NCBI GenBank assembly: GCA_025403435.1
Contig: CM046348.1
Location: 13,454,034-13,518,033, forward strand
Length of the DNA: 64,000 bases
From: Artocarpus heterophyllus
Lineage: Eukaryota; Streptophyta; Magnoliopsida; Rosales; Moraceae
Reading direction: 5' to 3'
The notes under the pieces are model-generated. The model ran no database searches. It was not told the origin of the DNA and was given only the letters and a program-made list of their open reading frames with translations. Made by a program: the position numbers and the translations under genes. Below are positions 34,116 through 46,329 of the stretch, in pieces (position 1 is the first letter of the stretch; each line of letters begins with the position of its first letter).

Positions 34116-34733
34116 AAATATCACACATTGATTTTCTTGTGCTTATTTCTTAAAAATCTTCATTTTTTTAAATTTCATATTGAAAGTAAATTGAAAAATA
34201 AAAGCCAAATATTTAAAAACTCAAAAATATAAATCATGCAAATATTCTAGAGATATTTGCCACGAGTGAGCATAAATAATGTTGACTTTAGTAAGGTTTT
34301 ACAAATTACTTGATTTTTCTAATAAGAGGTTTGGAACTCAATTATTCAAATTGTTAAAATAGGGAGTCAAGTGTCCGAAAAAAATGGAAGTTAAGGATCT
34401 AGTGGACCAAACTTTCAAAACAGAGATCTAAGTGCCAAGAAAATGAGAGTTTAAAGACCACCTTTGGTATTATTTTCAGAGTTTTTGAAAATGTTTTGGC
34501 ATGTTTTTAAAGCAAATTTTTTAAAAATATCCTTAGCACAGATTTTTAAAAGTTTTCATTTTTTAAAATAAAACTATTTTTATTTATTTTAAAAACACTA
34601 CGATACATCTCAGCTTCCTAAATTTTTAAAATAAAAACCCAAATACCAAAGGTGAAAATGTTGGGGGATCAGGTGAAAAGCTTTGGGCAACAGAGTTGAT
34701 ACAACATAGGCTTAGGGCATAAATTTAACTTAC

Positions 34734-35050
34734 GACTGTGAATTTGTCATACGACGTTATAAATATAAAACTATGTTTTGCAACCGACAGTCCATACGAC
34801 AAATATTTGCCATACGACACCGTTTTCCACACAACATAACAACGTTTTCCGAGCGGCATTGTCCTCCACACATCATATTACAGGATGACTGTACATATGA
34901 TTATTGTTCATACGACATTGTCTTTTGTGTGATATCCGCATACGACATACTTTGTACGTGATTGTTTTCAATTGGACACGTTCTTTTTCTACAACATCGT
35001 TCCGTAAAACAATGACTTTCGCAGACGACATAGTTTCCGTACATATAATA
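34734..35050. repeat. degenerate CATACGACA tandem repeat
   Basis: The motif CATACGACA, often followed by (T)TGTTTTCC-like sequence, recurs about every 20-25 bp in drifting forms (for example near 34749, 34793, 34812, 34911 and 34940, with variants such as GCAGACGACA near 35021). It looks like an old minisatellite. Confidence 0.55.
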
Positions 35051-35074
35051 TAAAGTTTTGGCATTCAGTAATTA

Positions 35075-35165
35075 AAAAAAAAAAAGCTATAGTGTAAAAT
35101 TTTCATATACTATTTTTTTCGTTTAAAATTTTTGATTCTAACCACACTTTCTAGACATCTTGTGG
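35075..35165. repeat. partial MITE-like repeat copy
   Basis: AGCTATAGTGTAAAATTTTC, then GATTCTAACCACACTTTCTA and AGACATCTT, matches the right half of the dispersed family. Confidence 0.4.
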
Positions 35166-35716
35166 CACTATTTATCTATATTATGATTATTATATATAAT
35201 TTATTGATGTGACAATATTTTAAATACTTGTAGACAAAAACATAACAACTCATGTTTTGACATACAAGTTAGAGTTTTAAGTTGGTATCTTTTAACATTT
35301 TTCCATCTTTTATAGGACATTCCCCAACAAGCTAAATTAATTAAATCTTACATTCACATGTAAGACTTTAAATCATGCGGTTTTAAGTTTGAAGTTAAAA
35401 GGTAGTCGCATGTTTAGCCTGGTAATAATCCCATACTTAACTCCACCAAGGTGTAGAGTAAAAAATTACTCGGAAAGAAAAAAGTTTCAAGTTGAACAAG
35501 GCAAGTACCAAATGCACCATAGCCTGTGCTTGCAAGTATCAGATTATCAAGGACATAAAATTTTAAGCAGATAACATTATGTACAAGGTTATCATAAAAT
35601 ACATGAAAAAAAATTTCTAATGACTAAAGGAACAAAGTAGATAAATACAAATCTAACGCCTAGTATTTACAGCTAAATTGCTGTCTCTCTCTCAAACACA
35701 CATAGACACACAAGAA

Positions 35717-37748
35717 CTATCCAAGACTCTCCTCTTGTGTAGCTTCTTCATCTTCATCCATTGCATCGTCTGATTTTTTGTTCTCATCATCTTCGTCACT
35801 ACCCAGTCTCAGCATCCCATATTGATCCAACCTTTGTATCAACCCTCTTCTCCTCATCATTGTCCGAGCAACTCTCAGTATCTGAATTTGATCCTCCCTG
35901 TTGATCATTATCTTCACTCATTCCACCACCAAACTGCTCCTTCAAATCAGGAGCTTCAATTCCAATCATTTCACATTGTGCTTGACGTTCATGATTCCAG
36001 TCTCACAAGAGCAGCCTCAGATGATGGGTTACTTTGGCTCTCAGCAACTTGCAAGTTGGAGTCGTGTAGGGGGAGCACCGGTTCCCTCATTGTCGTCTCT
36101 AATCGGAGAGTCATTGTCTCCATGGACAGAAGGGTCTGCGCTGCAGGCCCAGCTACCAGCGACTTCAGAAGCTAGAAGATCTGCCATCCTGATTGTGCCT
36201 CCAGCTTCTGTATCTTCCATGCCCTTTTGATTTTCCAAGGGACTATTAGACTCAGAATTTCTCAAAGTTTCTGGAATTTCTCAAAGTTTCTGCTTGACAA
36301 ATCATTTGACCCTGCTCATCAACTTCTTGGAGGTGGGCTTCTTCATTAAGTTGCATGGTGTCTCCTTGGAAATTGCCACTCTTGTTAAGATCAATATTTT
36401 GATCACCACTGATACCGGGACTTTCAGTTTCAGGAACTTGTTCAGTGCCAATGTCATTTCCATCTCCAACCGGTGCAGTTCCAACTCCTTCAATATCTGA
36501 ACCAAAGCCACCCTTGACAGAGTTGCCCGCCACGCTTGTAAATTCTTCTGCCTCCTGAGTAATTTGGTGGCTGTCTTGGCTTCCAACACCACAATCATGC
36601 TTCTCAGCAACACTGGCTTCATCACTCGAAGTTTCAACTTGTATTATGCCAAATCCCAGAGAAGCCTGCTTTAGTAATGCTATTTGTAGGGTCGTCAGTT
36701 GCTTCTTCTTCTCTGTCTCGGCTTCTGTTTATGTCCCTAGTAGGCAGATTAAGGTCAACATCAATTGATGTATTTTCGTAATTTTCTTCATCTTCCAGAG
36801 TCCTCTGCGTTGCCTTCAACTGCTCCAGCTGCTTAGCAAACAAAACAAAGATCTCCTCAGTTGTGGAATAAAATGCTCTAAGCTGAGTCTCCCCGCATGG
36901 ATACCATAAATTTCATCAATAACTACCTGAATACACATACTGTAACAAATAATGTATGGCTAGAGAATCACCATCACAACTTCGTTGTTTAAAATTCTTA
37001 CCGAAGCATGATTCGTTCTCTGGCACCTTTTAACAATCGTCTGTCAAAGTCAAGATCCCACATTGCAGCATTTATCTCAAGTTCAAGGGCACAAACTTTA
37101 GCCCATGCTTCCTCTCAAGCTGTCTGCTACCAACAGCAAGAAATACCTCAGCCTAAAAATTTTGTGAAAAATCCAAATAAAATAGGATGATGTTGCCAGA
37201 CATAAAGGGATTCCCATTCCTACCTTTTCACTTTCAAGCTCTTTCCTCAACTGTTTCATTTCGAGCTCAAAGTTCTTTCACTCAACCACAACAGTTTAAT
37301 GAGTTTAGCTTCAGAAATAATTTGCAGGTCAAGAAAACCACGTGATGACAGATATGGAGGCCTTGAGAGACATATTTACTTTTTTCCCACTTTCAGAGGC
37401 CAATTGCACTTCACAAACTTGAGTTTCTAGCTGGCGAACTTTGTTCTCGGAGATAACTAATGTTTGCCTGGTGTCTTCTTGCAGCCGAAAAGAAATTCAA
37501 CAAGGGCTCTTAACAGTTCGTATGAAGCAGAAAATTATTCTCCAAGAAAATGTATTATAATACTGCTAACAATACCATTTTGGATCTCAAAGTTTCCACC
37601 AGTAAACACTAGTCCTTCTCTGACTCCTGCAAAGGTCAGAAGTCAATGTATTGTTTACCAACTAGATTCAAAAATACCATCCACATATTAAGCAGTTTCA
37701 TACTAGATACAAAGCAATCATACCTGACGTTTATTAATCATTTCTTGT
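35717..37748 (-). pseudogene. FHA-domain coiled-coil protein gene, 3' part (broken)
   Basis: This is the downstream half of a minus-strand gene whose start is at 45788. Recognisable pieces, in gene order, are a coiled-coil exon near 37742-37726, KVRQLETQ near 37440, QLRKELESEK near 37230, INAAM..DLDF near 37050, TEEIFVLFAKQLEQLKATQR near 36850, an acidic region with DVDLNLPTRDINR, VKGGFGSDIEGVGTAPVGDG near 36490, and an acidic C-terminus ending DEDEEATQEESLG at 35717. Lesions include an in-frame TAG at 37609-37611 inside a conserved ESEK...LVETLRSK stretch, a frameshift near 36640 and further frame changes between 36250 and 35900. A copia element separates it from the 5' half. No functional protein can come from this copy. 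Confidence 0.85.
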
Positions 37749-38127
37749 TGAAGAATTTGAAGAGTTGAGAAGAATTTGAAGAATATTTTATGAAGAATTT
37801 GAAGAGTTGAGAAGAATTTGAAGAATATTTTCTTCTGCATATTTCTCATGAATGTACAGCAGTATTTATAGGACAAAAAAAAAACAGAAAATCAGTCACT
37901 AATCTAGGGATACAACTAAGGGACAGCTAACAAATTTCCTATATATCTAAATCAAATAATCAGCTATCCAAATCCCTGATTTGCAGCCCATATTGCAGCC
38001 TATACAACTCAGCAAATCACAAGAAACAAAATCCCTGATTTGCAGCCCATATTGCAGCCCATACAACTCAGCAAATCACAAGAAAAACTCAGCCTAATTT
38101 CCGAGAATCAATCTTAGAAATTCTACA
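37749..38127 (-). repeat. 3' LTR of the copia element
   Basis: 379 bp, TGAAGAATTT...AATTCTACA on the plus strand, identical to 42631-43009. Internally it holds a 42-bp unit twice in tandem (37749-37832) and a second duplicated module (AAATCCCTGATTTGCAGCCC, twice). Confidence 0.95.
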
Positions 38128-38140
38128 CTCCCCCTCAAGC
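38128..38140 (-). promoter_or_regulatory. polypurine tract of the copia element
   Basis: On the minus strand GCTTGAGGGGGAG directly precedes the 3' LTR. The polyprotein stop codon (38135-38137) overlaps it. Confidence 0.85.
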
Positions 38141-41100
38141 TGGGTGATAGATATTAATCATTCTCAGCTTGGAATTAAGCTCTTCAAAGGTGATTCGAGG
38201 TAATGCCTTGGTGAGTACATCTGCAATTTGATGACGAGTTGGTGTATACAGAAGGTCCACAATTTTTTCATCTAACTTTTCTTTGATGAAATGTCGATCA
38301 ATTTCCACATGTTTGGTTCGATCATGATGAACTGGGTTTCTGGCAATCCTTATGGCAGCTTGATTGTCGCAATACATGTTGACAGGTTCAGTGGTTGTGA
38401 TTCCCAGTTCATTGAGTAGTCTTCTTAACCACATTCCTTCACAAATCCCATGAGCCATTGCTCTAAATTCAGCTTCTGCACTGCTTCGTGCGACTATCGA
38501 CTGTTTCTTACTTCGCCATGTTACAAGGTTCCCCCACACAAATGTACAGTATCCAGTGGTAGACCTGCGATCAACTGTAGAGCCTGCCTAGTCAGCATCT
38601 GTAAAGACTTCAATTTTCCTGTTGGGATTCTTACTAAAGTATAGTCCTTTTCCTGGTGTCATCTTGAGATACCTAAGTATTCGATAGACTGCCTCCATGT
38701 GTTCTTCAGTGGGTCGGTTCATGAATTGACTTACGACACTCACAGAGAAACCAATATCCGGTCTAGTGTGGGATAGGTAGATGAGTTTTCCTACCAGTCT
38801 TTGATAGCGGCCTTTGTCCACAGGTGTAGAGTCTTCTTTTATTCCAAGCTTCACTGTTGAGTCCATGGGAGTTTCAGCTGGCTTACATCCCATCATTCCA
38901 GTTTCCTTGAGAAGATCGAGTACATATTTCCTCTGAGAGACGGAGATTCCTTTCCTTGTTCGGGCGACTTCCATTCCTAGGAAATATTTGAGATTTCCTA
39001 GGTCTTTGATCTCAAACTCCCTGGCAAGGAGTTCCTTGAGTTGATTTATTTCTGCTGTAGAATTGCCTGTCAAAACAATATCGTCTACGTACACAATTAG
39101 AACAACTATTTTTCCAGCAAGAAAATGCTTGATGAAGAGCGTGTGGTCTGTTTGGCATTGATTATACCCATATCTCTTCAAGACTTTGGAAAATCTGTCG
39201 AACCAGGCACGTGGAGACTGTTTAAGTCCATACAAGGACTTCTTAAGTTTGCAGACTCTGTTGGCTGTAGCAGGAGATTCAATCCCAGGAGGAATGTCCA
39301 TATAGACTTCTTCTTCAAGATCACCATTGAGAAATGCATTCTTGACATCTAATTGGTAAAGAGGCCAATCCAAGTTAGATGCCAAAGAGAGGAGAACACG
39401 AATGGTGTTGAGTTTTGCTACAGGTGCAAACGTTTCCTGGTAGTCAATCCCATATGCTTGAGTGAATCCCTTAGCCACGAGGCGAGCCTTAAATCTTTCC
39501 ACACTTCCATCTGCTTTGTGTTTGATTGTAAAAATCCATTTACACCCAACAGCTCGTTTTCCTGATGGCAATTCTGAGAGCTCCCAGGTCTTGTTTTTCT
39601 CTAATGCACTGATTTCTTCAAGGATAGCAGCCTTCCATTCAGGTATTTGAATAGCTTCATGAATGGAATTGGGAACCTGTACTTGATCAAGACTACTAAT
39701 AAAGGCCTTATAACTTGGTGAGAGATTTTTATAGGAAACAAAGTTGTAGATTGGGTGGTTTGTACAAGATCTTACACCTTTTCTTAGAGCAATTGGCCAA
39801 TTCAGATCATTGAAAACCGGCTCAGTAATATGTGGTTCAGAGATTTTACCTTGAGAACTGTCAGGATGGCCTGTACTCAGGTTGGACTCCTGGACTGGCT
39901 CAAGATATGCTCGGTTCGCTGTTCCCTCTTGAGTTCTTCTCCTGGAATAAACACGAAAATCACTGTTTGGGACATGGGAATTGTGAGTTTCTATTGGTAG
40001 AGGCGTTGAGGGTTCAATGGAATCATTAGCAGTATTTTGAGGTTCAATTTGAGACATAGACTCACTCTCGGGAAATTGAGGGATATGGTCATCTGACACA
40101 GAATTTGTGGGAATTACTGAAGGTTCAGATGAAGTGGGAATGCTATTCCAAAGCTGGTATTCATTGACTATGTTCTCCCCCTGAATGGCAGGTTTGGGAT
40201 AGTATGGATGTTGTTCAAGGAAGGTGACATCCATCGTATTGTAGAACCGTCCTGTGATGGGAAAGAAACATTTGTATCCTTTCTGGTTTGGTGAATACCC
40301 TAAGAATATGCATTTGATGGCTCTAGGATCAAGTTTTCCTCTATGGTGCACATGAACATAAGCAGAACATCCAAACACTTTTAAGGAAATGGTAGACACA
40401 ATTCTTGAATGTGGGTATAACTCAAGAAGGGTATTGATGGGTGTTTTGAAATTTAGAACACGAGAAGGCATCCTATTAATAAGATAGGTAGCTGTAAGTA
40501 CAGCTTCCCCCCAGAACTGTTTAGGAACATGAGTTGTGAACATGATAGATCTAGCTACCTCAAGAAGATGCCTATTTTTCCTTTCAGCTACCCCGTTTTG
40601 TTGAGGTGTGTCAACACAAGAGCTTAGGTGAACAATCCCGTGACTTGACAGATAATCACTTAGAATTGAAGCAAAATATTCCCTAGCATTGTCAGTTTTT
40701 AACACTTGGATTTTTGTTTGAAATTGGGTCTGGATCATGGCATTGAAATTTTTAAATATCTGGCCTGCTTCAGATTTTTCTTTCATGAGAAATAACCAAG
40801 TGATTCGAGTATGATCATCCACAAATGAAATGAACCAACGTGTCCCAGTTATGTTTTTGATTCGAGAAGGTCCCCAAATATCAGAGTGAATTAGTGAGAA
40901 GGGATGTGATTTTTTATATGGAAGTTTGGGATATGAGTTTCTGATATGCTTTGAAAATTGACACACTTCACAATGAAATTGATTTGAATTTTTATTTTTG
41001 AATAATGAAGGGAGAAGTTTTTCCAAATACAAGAAATTGGGATGACCTAGGCGATAGTGATTTAACATGATCTCACCATCGTTATTGGAACTAAGGCTTG

Positions 41101-42595
41101 ACAAAGCATTATTTTGACATTGAATCTCTGACACAACTTGCTGGACTTGTCTTTCTGGAGGGTCTTTAGTTTTGAGGAGATAAAGTCCCGAGCATTCTCT
41201 AGCACTGCCAATCGTCTTCCCCGAATCCAAGTCCTGAAATTCACAAAGGTTATGAACAAATTTAGCCACACAATTTTTATCATGGGTGAGTTTAGTAACC
41301 GATAAGAGATTACAATCAAGAGTTGGAACAAGAAGAACAGAGTTGAGAATAAGAGACTCTGAAATTTTGGCTGAACCGATCCCTATTACTTTGGATACAG
41401 ACCCATCGGCAATTCTAACAGTGTGACCTTGTTGGCAGGTTTTAAGGTTCATAAGAAGAGAGGCATCACCCGTCATGTGATCTGAGGCACCTGAATCAAC
41501 AATCCATGGTCTCTTAATCTGCTTCACATTAAGAGCATTGAGAATGTTACCTGATTGAGCCAATGTTGCAAACGATGTTGGAGTTGGCAAGGACTGTCCA
41601 AACATCTTCTGGAGAAGTTCAATCTGCTCTTTGCTAAACAGATTGGTTTCGGTTGTGTCATTAGTTGTGGAGGTAGCATTCCCGTGACTTTCTTTGTTGT
41701 TTTGTCGTGGTTTCCAATCCGCCGGCTTGCCATGGATCTTCCAACAGTTGTCTCTAGTGTGTCCGGGTTTACGACAATGATCACACCAAGGTCTTCCCTT
41801 CCGAGGCCGATTGCCATCAGTGTGAGATTGTTGGAGTCCTTGAGCAGCAAGTGCAGACCCTTCTCCGGTTGCTGGAGTGGCAGATGGTGAGCCCATCATG
41901 ACTTTCTTACGGCTCTCCTCTCGACGGACTTCAGAGAAGGCTTCGCGGATGCTTGGCAGTGGTTTTGTCCCCAAAATTCTTCCTCGTACTTCGTCGAGTT
42001 CTTTGTTGAGTCCCAACAAAAATTTGTACATTCGCTTCTTTTCAACGATCTGTTTGTACAAAGCTTCATCTCTAGTACATTTCCACTCAAATGTTTCAAA
42101 AAGATCTAACTGCTGCCAATATCGTGTGAGAGAATTAAAGTATTGAGTGACCGAGGATTCACCTTGTCGAAGATCATGAAGGATGCTCTCTGCCTCAAAC
42201 AGTTCAGATGTATTTTCAGAGCTGGAATAGGTTTCTTTGGCAGCGTCCCATATCTCCTTGGCAGTTCCGTAGAGAAGAAAGTTCTCTCCAATCTCGTTCA
42301 CCATGGAATTTATCAGCCAAGACATCACCATGTTGTTTTCAGATTTCCATGCTCTGAATTTAGGATCATCTTTGTTCGGGGCTGTAGCTACACCAGTAAG
42401 GTAATCATCCTTTCCTTTTCCACATACGAACATCATGACGGATTGTGACCACTGCAGGTAATTGTGCCCATTTAATTTGTGACCGGTAATGGGCAGATTG
42501 TTGCTCTCGGTTTCTCCCTTTGAGCCTGTCATGGCTGTTTCAGAATTGGAGGTGATTTCCGATGAGGAGCTAGTGGCCATTCCGTATTTTGTCAT
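38135..42595 (-). CDS. copia gag-pol polyprotein with one in-frame amber stop
   Basis: The ATG at 42595 opens a frame of 1486 codons broken once. Domains in order: a gag/UBN2-type N-terminus with LNGHNYLQWSQSV, a CCHC zinc knuckle CDHCRKPGHTRDNC (271-284), the protease active site DSGASDHMT (367-375), integrase with its zinc motif and DDE region (HSDIWGPS, KTDNAREY, QQNGVAERKN), reverse transcriptase (LDVKNAFLNGDLEEEVYM, IVYVDD) and RNase H. At 38588-38590 a TAG replaces the usual Trp codon in the DADWAGS motif at the RNase H start. After it, CTFVWGNLVTWRSKKQ to the C-terminus stays in frame. The host-like composition, single frame and lack of other lesions fit a very young copy that lost function by one point change. 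Confidence 0.95.
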
Positions 42596-42618
42596 GAGAG
42601 AAGATTAATCTTAGAATA

Positions 42619-42630
42619 GCTCTGGTACCA
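42619..42630 (-). promoter_or_regulatory. primer-binding site of the copia element
   Basis: On the minus strand TGGTACCAGAGC begins immediately after the 5' LTR, an initiator Met-tRNA-type site. Confidence 0.9.
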
Positions 42631-43009
42631 TGAAGAATTTGAAGAGTTGAGAAGAATTTGAAGAATATTTTATGAAGAATTTGAAGAGTTGAGAAGAATT
42701 TGAAGAATATTTTCTTCTGCATATTTCTCATGAATGTACAGCAGTATTTATAGGACAAAAAAAAAACAGAAAATCAGTCACTAATCTAGGGATACAACTA
42801 AGGGACAGCTAACAAATTTCCTATATATCTAAATCAAATAATCAGCTATCCAAATCCCTGATTTGCAGCCCATATTGCAGCCTATACAACTCAGCAAATC
42901 ACAAGAAACAAAATCCCTGATTTGCAGCCCATATTGCAGCCCATACAACTCAGCAAATCACAAGAAAAACTCAGCCTAATTTCCGAGAATCAATCTTAGA
43001 AATTCTACA
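42631..43009 (-). repeat. 5' LTR of the copia element
   Basis: 379 bp, apparently identical to the 3' LTR at 37749-38127. Bounded by TG...CA and flanked on its outer side by the CTTGT duplication. Confidence 0.95.
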
Positions 43010-45788
43010 CTTGTCGTTCTCTTTCTCATCTTAAGGCAGCATCAGTCGATAGTTTTATTTCCTCCTGAGCCTCTGAAAGAGCTCTCTGCACAGGTGTTTT
43101 TAGATCTGCAGCAGCCTTTTCTTGTTCTTCTCTTCTTTGTTCTCGTTCTTCGTCTAGCCGTTCCTTGAGTTCAGCTATAGGTGCTTTATGACTACAGCCA
43201 ACAATGTGACTACCACTATGTTTTTCTATATAAGTTACAACTATTGGTAAATCAATATTTTTAAGGAGTAAAGTCAGGACAGATAAATGACCCATTTGGT
43301 TCAAAGTTTGAACAGAAACTTAAATTTTTTGTGAGAGAAAACACTATAGCAATAAGTTTGAATTGTGAGTTCAAACTGCAAAATAAACAGGCTGAAAGAG
43401 TAAGGAATGGAACAAGAAAAATAAAAAAAATTAAGTGCCCACTTGCTAGCTTCTGTCTTGCTATGAACAGGAGCATTCACAGAAATAAAACAGATGCACA
43501 AATGCCTTCACTGAACACTATCAAGTCTATCATTAAGCCAAATATCTCATATTAATGTTTTTATCCAGTCTCCTTGAATCTGTGGCAAAGGATCCAGCTA
43601 CTCAGAAATAGTTTACACACTCTAATGCTTTCAGCTAATTATTTGAAGCCCTAACTTGTGCAAAACACAGTCTTCATTGAAACAAGTACTTAAGCCAACA
43701 ATAGTGTTTCGAAAAACCAAATTAAATATATAAAAATTTACCATCGTTGACCAAATAATATGTGCTTACCCGTTCATTATTTTGTTTGCTTCATTACACG
43801 ATTGCATAGAAGCACTCAGCCTCTCATTAAGGTCTTGTATCGCATGTTTTTGTTCAGCAGAAATCTCATTTTGTTTGATTTCAACCATATGATGCAACTC
43901 CTTGAGTTGGTCAGCATACAATTTTGAAATTGATTCTTTCATCTCTTTCATTTCCTACAGGATTAAAACCCATCAAATAGGAACCTACATAGCCCTTCTA
44001 AATAATAATACAAGCTAAAACAATAATGGAGAAGGCTATGTTTATGTTTAATCCTAAGCATTACAAGCATACAATAAGCATAAACTTTTGAGAAGGGAAA
44101 ATGAGGGAGGTACATGCCTACATGGAAAGATGGAGGAAGAGTAGGACCATACATTTTCATGCCGTTCAATGATTGCATGATTCTCATTTTGCAGTTTATC
44201 AATTGTAACGACCTGATTTTCTAATTGCTTTCTCAAGTCCTGCAGAAGGAAATAACTAGAGAAAATTAGTCCATTTAAGAGGGACTCCTTTTAAGACGAT
44301 GCCAACAGGGAAACTTAGCGTTTGATTCCATCCCAAATGAATACTTCATCCTCAAAGCTAATTTCAAAGATTCTTCTTCCTCGAGAAAAATATGCCAAAC
44401 AATTGCAAATACAATACACTTCAAATACAAGGAAACCATACGAAGTCAATATACTGTGTTAGAACGTTGGAGACTTCGAAAATCATCAAGAGATATAGGA
44501 CCCTCTGGAGCACCAAGGCCAATACTTTTTAATCTCTTGTTTCCAGTAGAAAGTTCCTCTGTACCCGGAAAAAAATGGTACTTTAAATAACCATAATTAA
44601 TCTTAGAAATTAAGAAAGAAAATTAAAAGTTAAATTTGTGATATCATCAACATGAAAAATTTGTGATATCATCAACATGAATTTACAATAAATTGAATGC
44701 GTAAAAGGACATATACAAGTCTTGCCACTTATATACCTGCTTTTCTTTTAGGAGCTGCACCATCTTTACTAGCAGCAGGATTAAGAACTTTCCGATATAC
44801 AAATGCAAATGCAATATCTGTTGTTATGAGAAAGAGAAAAAAAATAGTGAATTTTTTCAAGTTATCAAAGAACTGTCAAAAAAAGGATGTATAAAGCAGC
44901 ATAAAAATTCACGCAACATTTCCTGAAATTGATCCACAAATTTTACATTACAAAAAGGCCACACAAAATATCAGTCTACAACTTCAGGTTCAAAATTTGA
45001 ACTAAAAAAGAAAATCCCATAAACGAATAAGATTACTTAATGGTAAAAAAAAATTAAAAAAAATCACTGAAACTATTAACATGCTGAGGAAGAGCCGCTA
45101 ATGAAATAATATCTCCATGACTTCTTTGAGGCTACCCTTCTTCGTCCTCTTCCAATTGATATATGTCCCATTAGTGCTACGGAATTCTTAAAAAAATCAT
45201 CAAAAAATCACTTAAAACAGAAAAACAAAAACAAAAGAAGAAATTGAATAGCAATGCACAACCTAGTATCTTTCAAGAAAACCGAGGTGTTGTAATTCGA
45301 TGATCCATTCTCTTCTTCATTAGCAACCCTCTTCCGAAAAATCACGCAATGCTTCGCGCTGACCGAAAAGGAATCAATCTGGAATCGCGGATCGTCTACC
45401 ACTCTCCCAATGTAATGCTTATCCGACGCAAAATCATATTTATCCCCTGCTTCACATTTTTCCTGCTTCAACAACCACCACAATTCAACCAAAAAAAAAA
45501 AAAAAATCCTCTCTTGGAATAAACGAAAGGATTTTGAGGATTAACCTGCGGGCGTTAGCGAGCATTGTCGGAGATGGCAGTCAAGACGCCCCAAACTTGA
45601 GGATCGTGGTTCTGGAGAGGCTGAGAAGAGACCTTGGAGGCTACAGAAACTATGGCGTCCTTGGCGCGCTGGATGTCCATTGAAGGACGTTTTGGAGCAG
45701 TGCCGGAAACTGAGTCGGAGGGTAACACTGGTGCCTGGTTCGGTGAAGGGGCCGAGTTGGGGGATTCCTGGTCCTCGAGAGCGGCCAT
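43010..45788 (-). pseudogene. FHA-domain coiled-coil protein gene, 5' part (broken)
   Basis: The ATG at 45788 begins MAALEDQESPNSAPSPNQAP. Exon 1 runs to 45546, but a TAA at 45555-45557 falls just before its donor, where homologues read on. Exon 2 (about 45450-45260) holds the FHA motifs HYIGRVVDDPRF and SVSAKHCVIFRKRV. Exon 3 (about 45177-45081) starts STNGTYINW but shifts frame before HGDIISLA. Later exons give AFAFVYRKV near 44810, IGLGAPEGPISLDDFRSLQR near 44510, and coiled-coil segments LRKQLENQ, QDLNERLSASMQS and IAELKERLDEEREQRREEQ. A TGA at 43026-43028 follows DAALR. A copia element interrupts the next exon at 43009. FHA domains bind phosphothreonine; this copy is dead. It corresponds by position to Arabidopsis At2g45460. 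Confidence 0.88.
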
Positions 45789-46329
45789 TGAAGGAAGGAA
45801 CAAGAAGCAATTTTGGCGCCGATTTTGAAACCCTAATTACCCACCCAATTTTACCTAACCTTTAGGTCCTGTTGCGATACTGATAACTGATGACCACAAC
45901 GATAGCTTCCAGAGTACGAGACCGCTGCGAACTTTTTTTTTTTTTTTTTTTTTTTTGTGGCCAGTGGTGAGAGCTGTCAGATTTGTTCGAGCCAAATAGT
46001 GTGAATAACAAAAAAAAGAGGAAAGATATGGTAAGACTTACGACGTCTTCTAGTATTTTTTTAAAATAGATAAAAATATTTTTATTTTAAAAAATAAAAT
46101 TTTTTAAAAATTATATTAAAAATATTTTAAAATTTTTATCTCAAAAAATATATAAAAATAATTTTAAAAATTTTAAAGATAAAAACAAATAAAACAGTTA
46201 TATTTATGAGACTTATTTTTAGCTGTTAGATTGTTAGATTAATACCTAGTGGTCAAAGACAAAAATAACAAATTCAACAACACTAGATTTTTTTTAAAAA
46301 AAAAAAATCTTAAACATCACCAAATTAAG

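Larger units (their letters stand above)
28722..35716. other. intergenic repeat-rich DNA
   Basis: No supportable nuclear gene. It contains a plastid ycf1 fragment, a 66-bp direct repeat, AT microsatellites (about 32018-32047 and near 32925-33005), two MITE-like copies and a degenerate CATACGAC tandem array, all listed separately. Short ATG frames such as 30319-30558 (serine-rich end) look like chance. Confidence 0.6.
37749..43009 (-). mobile_element. Ty1/copia retrotransposon inserted in the FHA gene
   Basis: A 5261-bp full-length element in minus orientation with a 5-bp target duplication CTTGT (37744-37748 and 43010-43014). The two 379-bp LTRs appear identical by reading, implying a very recent insertion. 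It has a primer-binding site next to the 5' LTR, a purine tract next to the 3' LTR, and a single gag-pol frame with one stop. Domain order (protease, integrase, RT, RNase H) is that of Ty1/copia. Confidence 0.97.
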
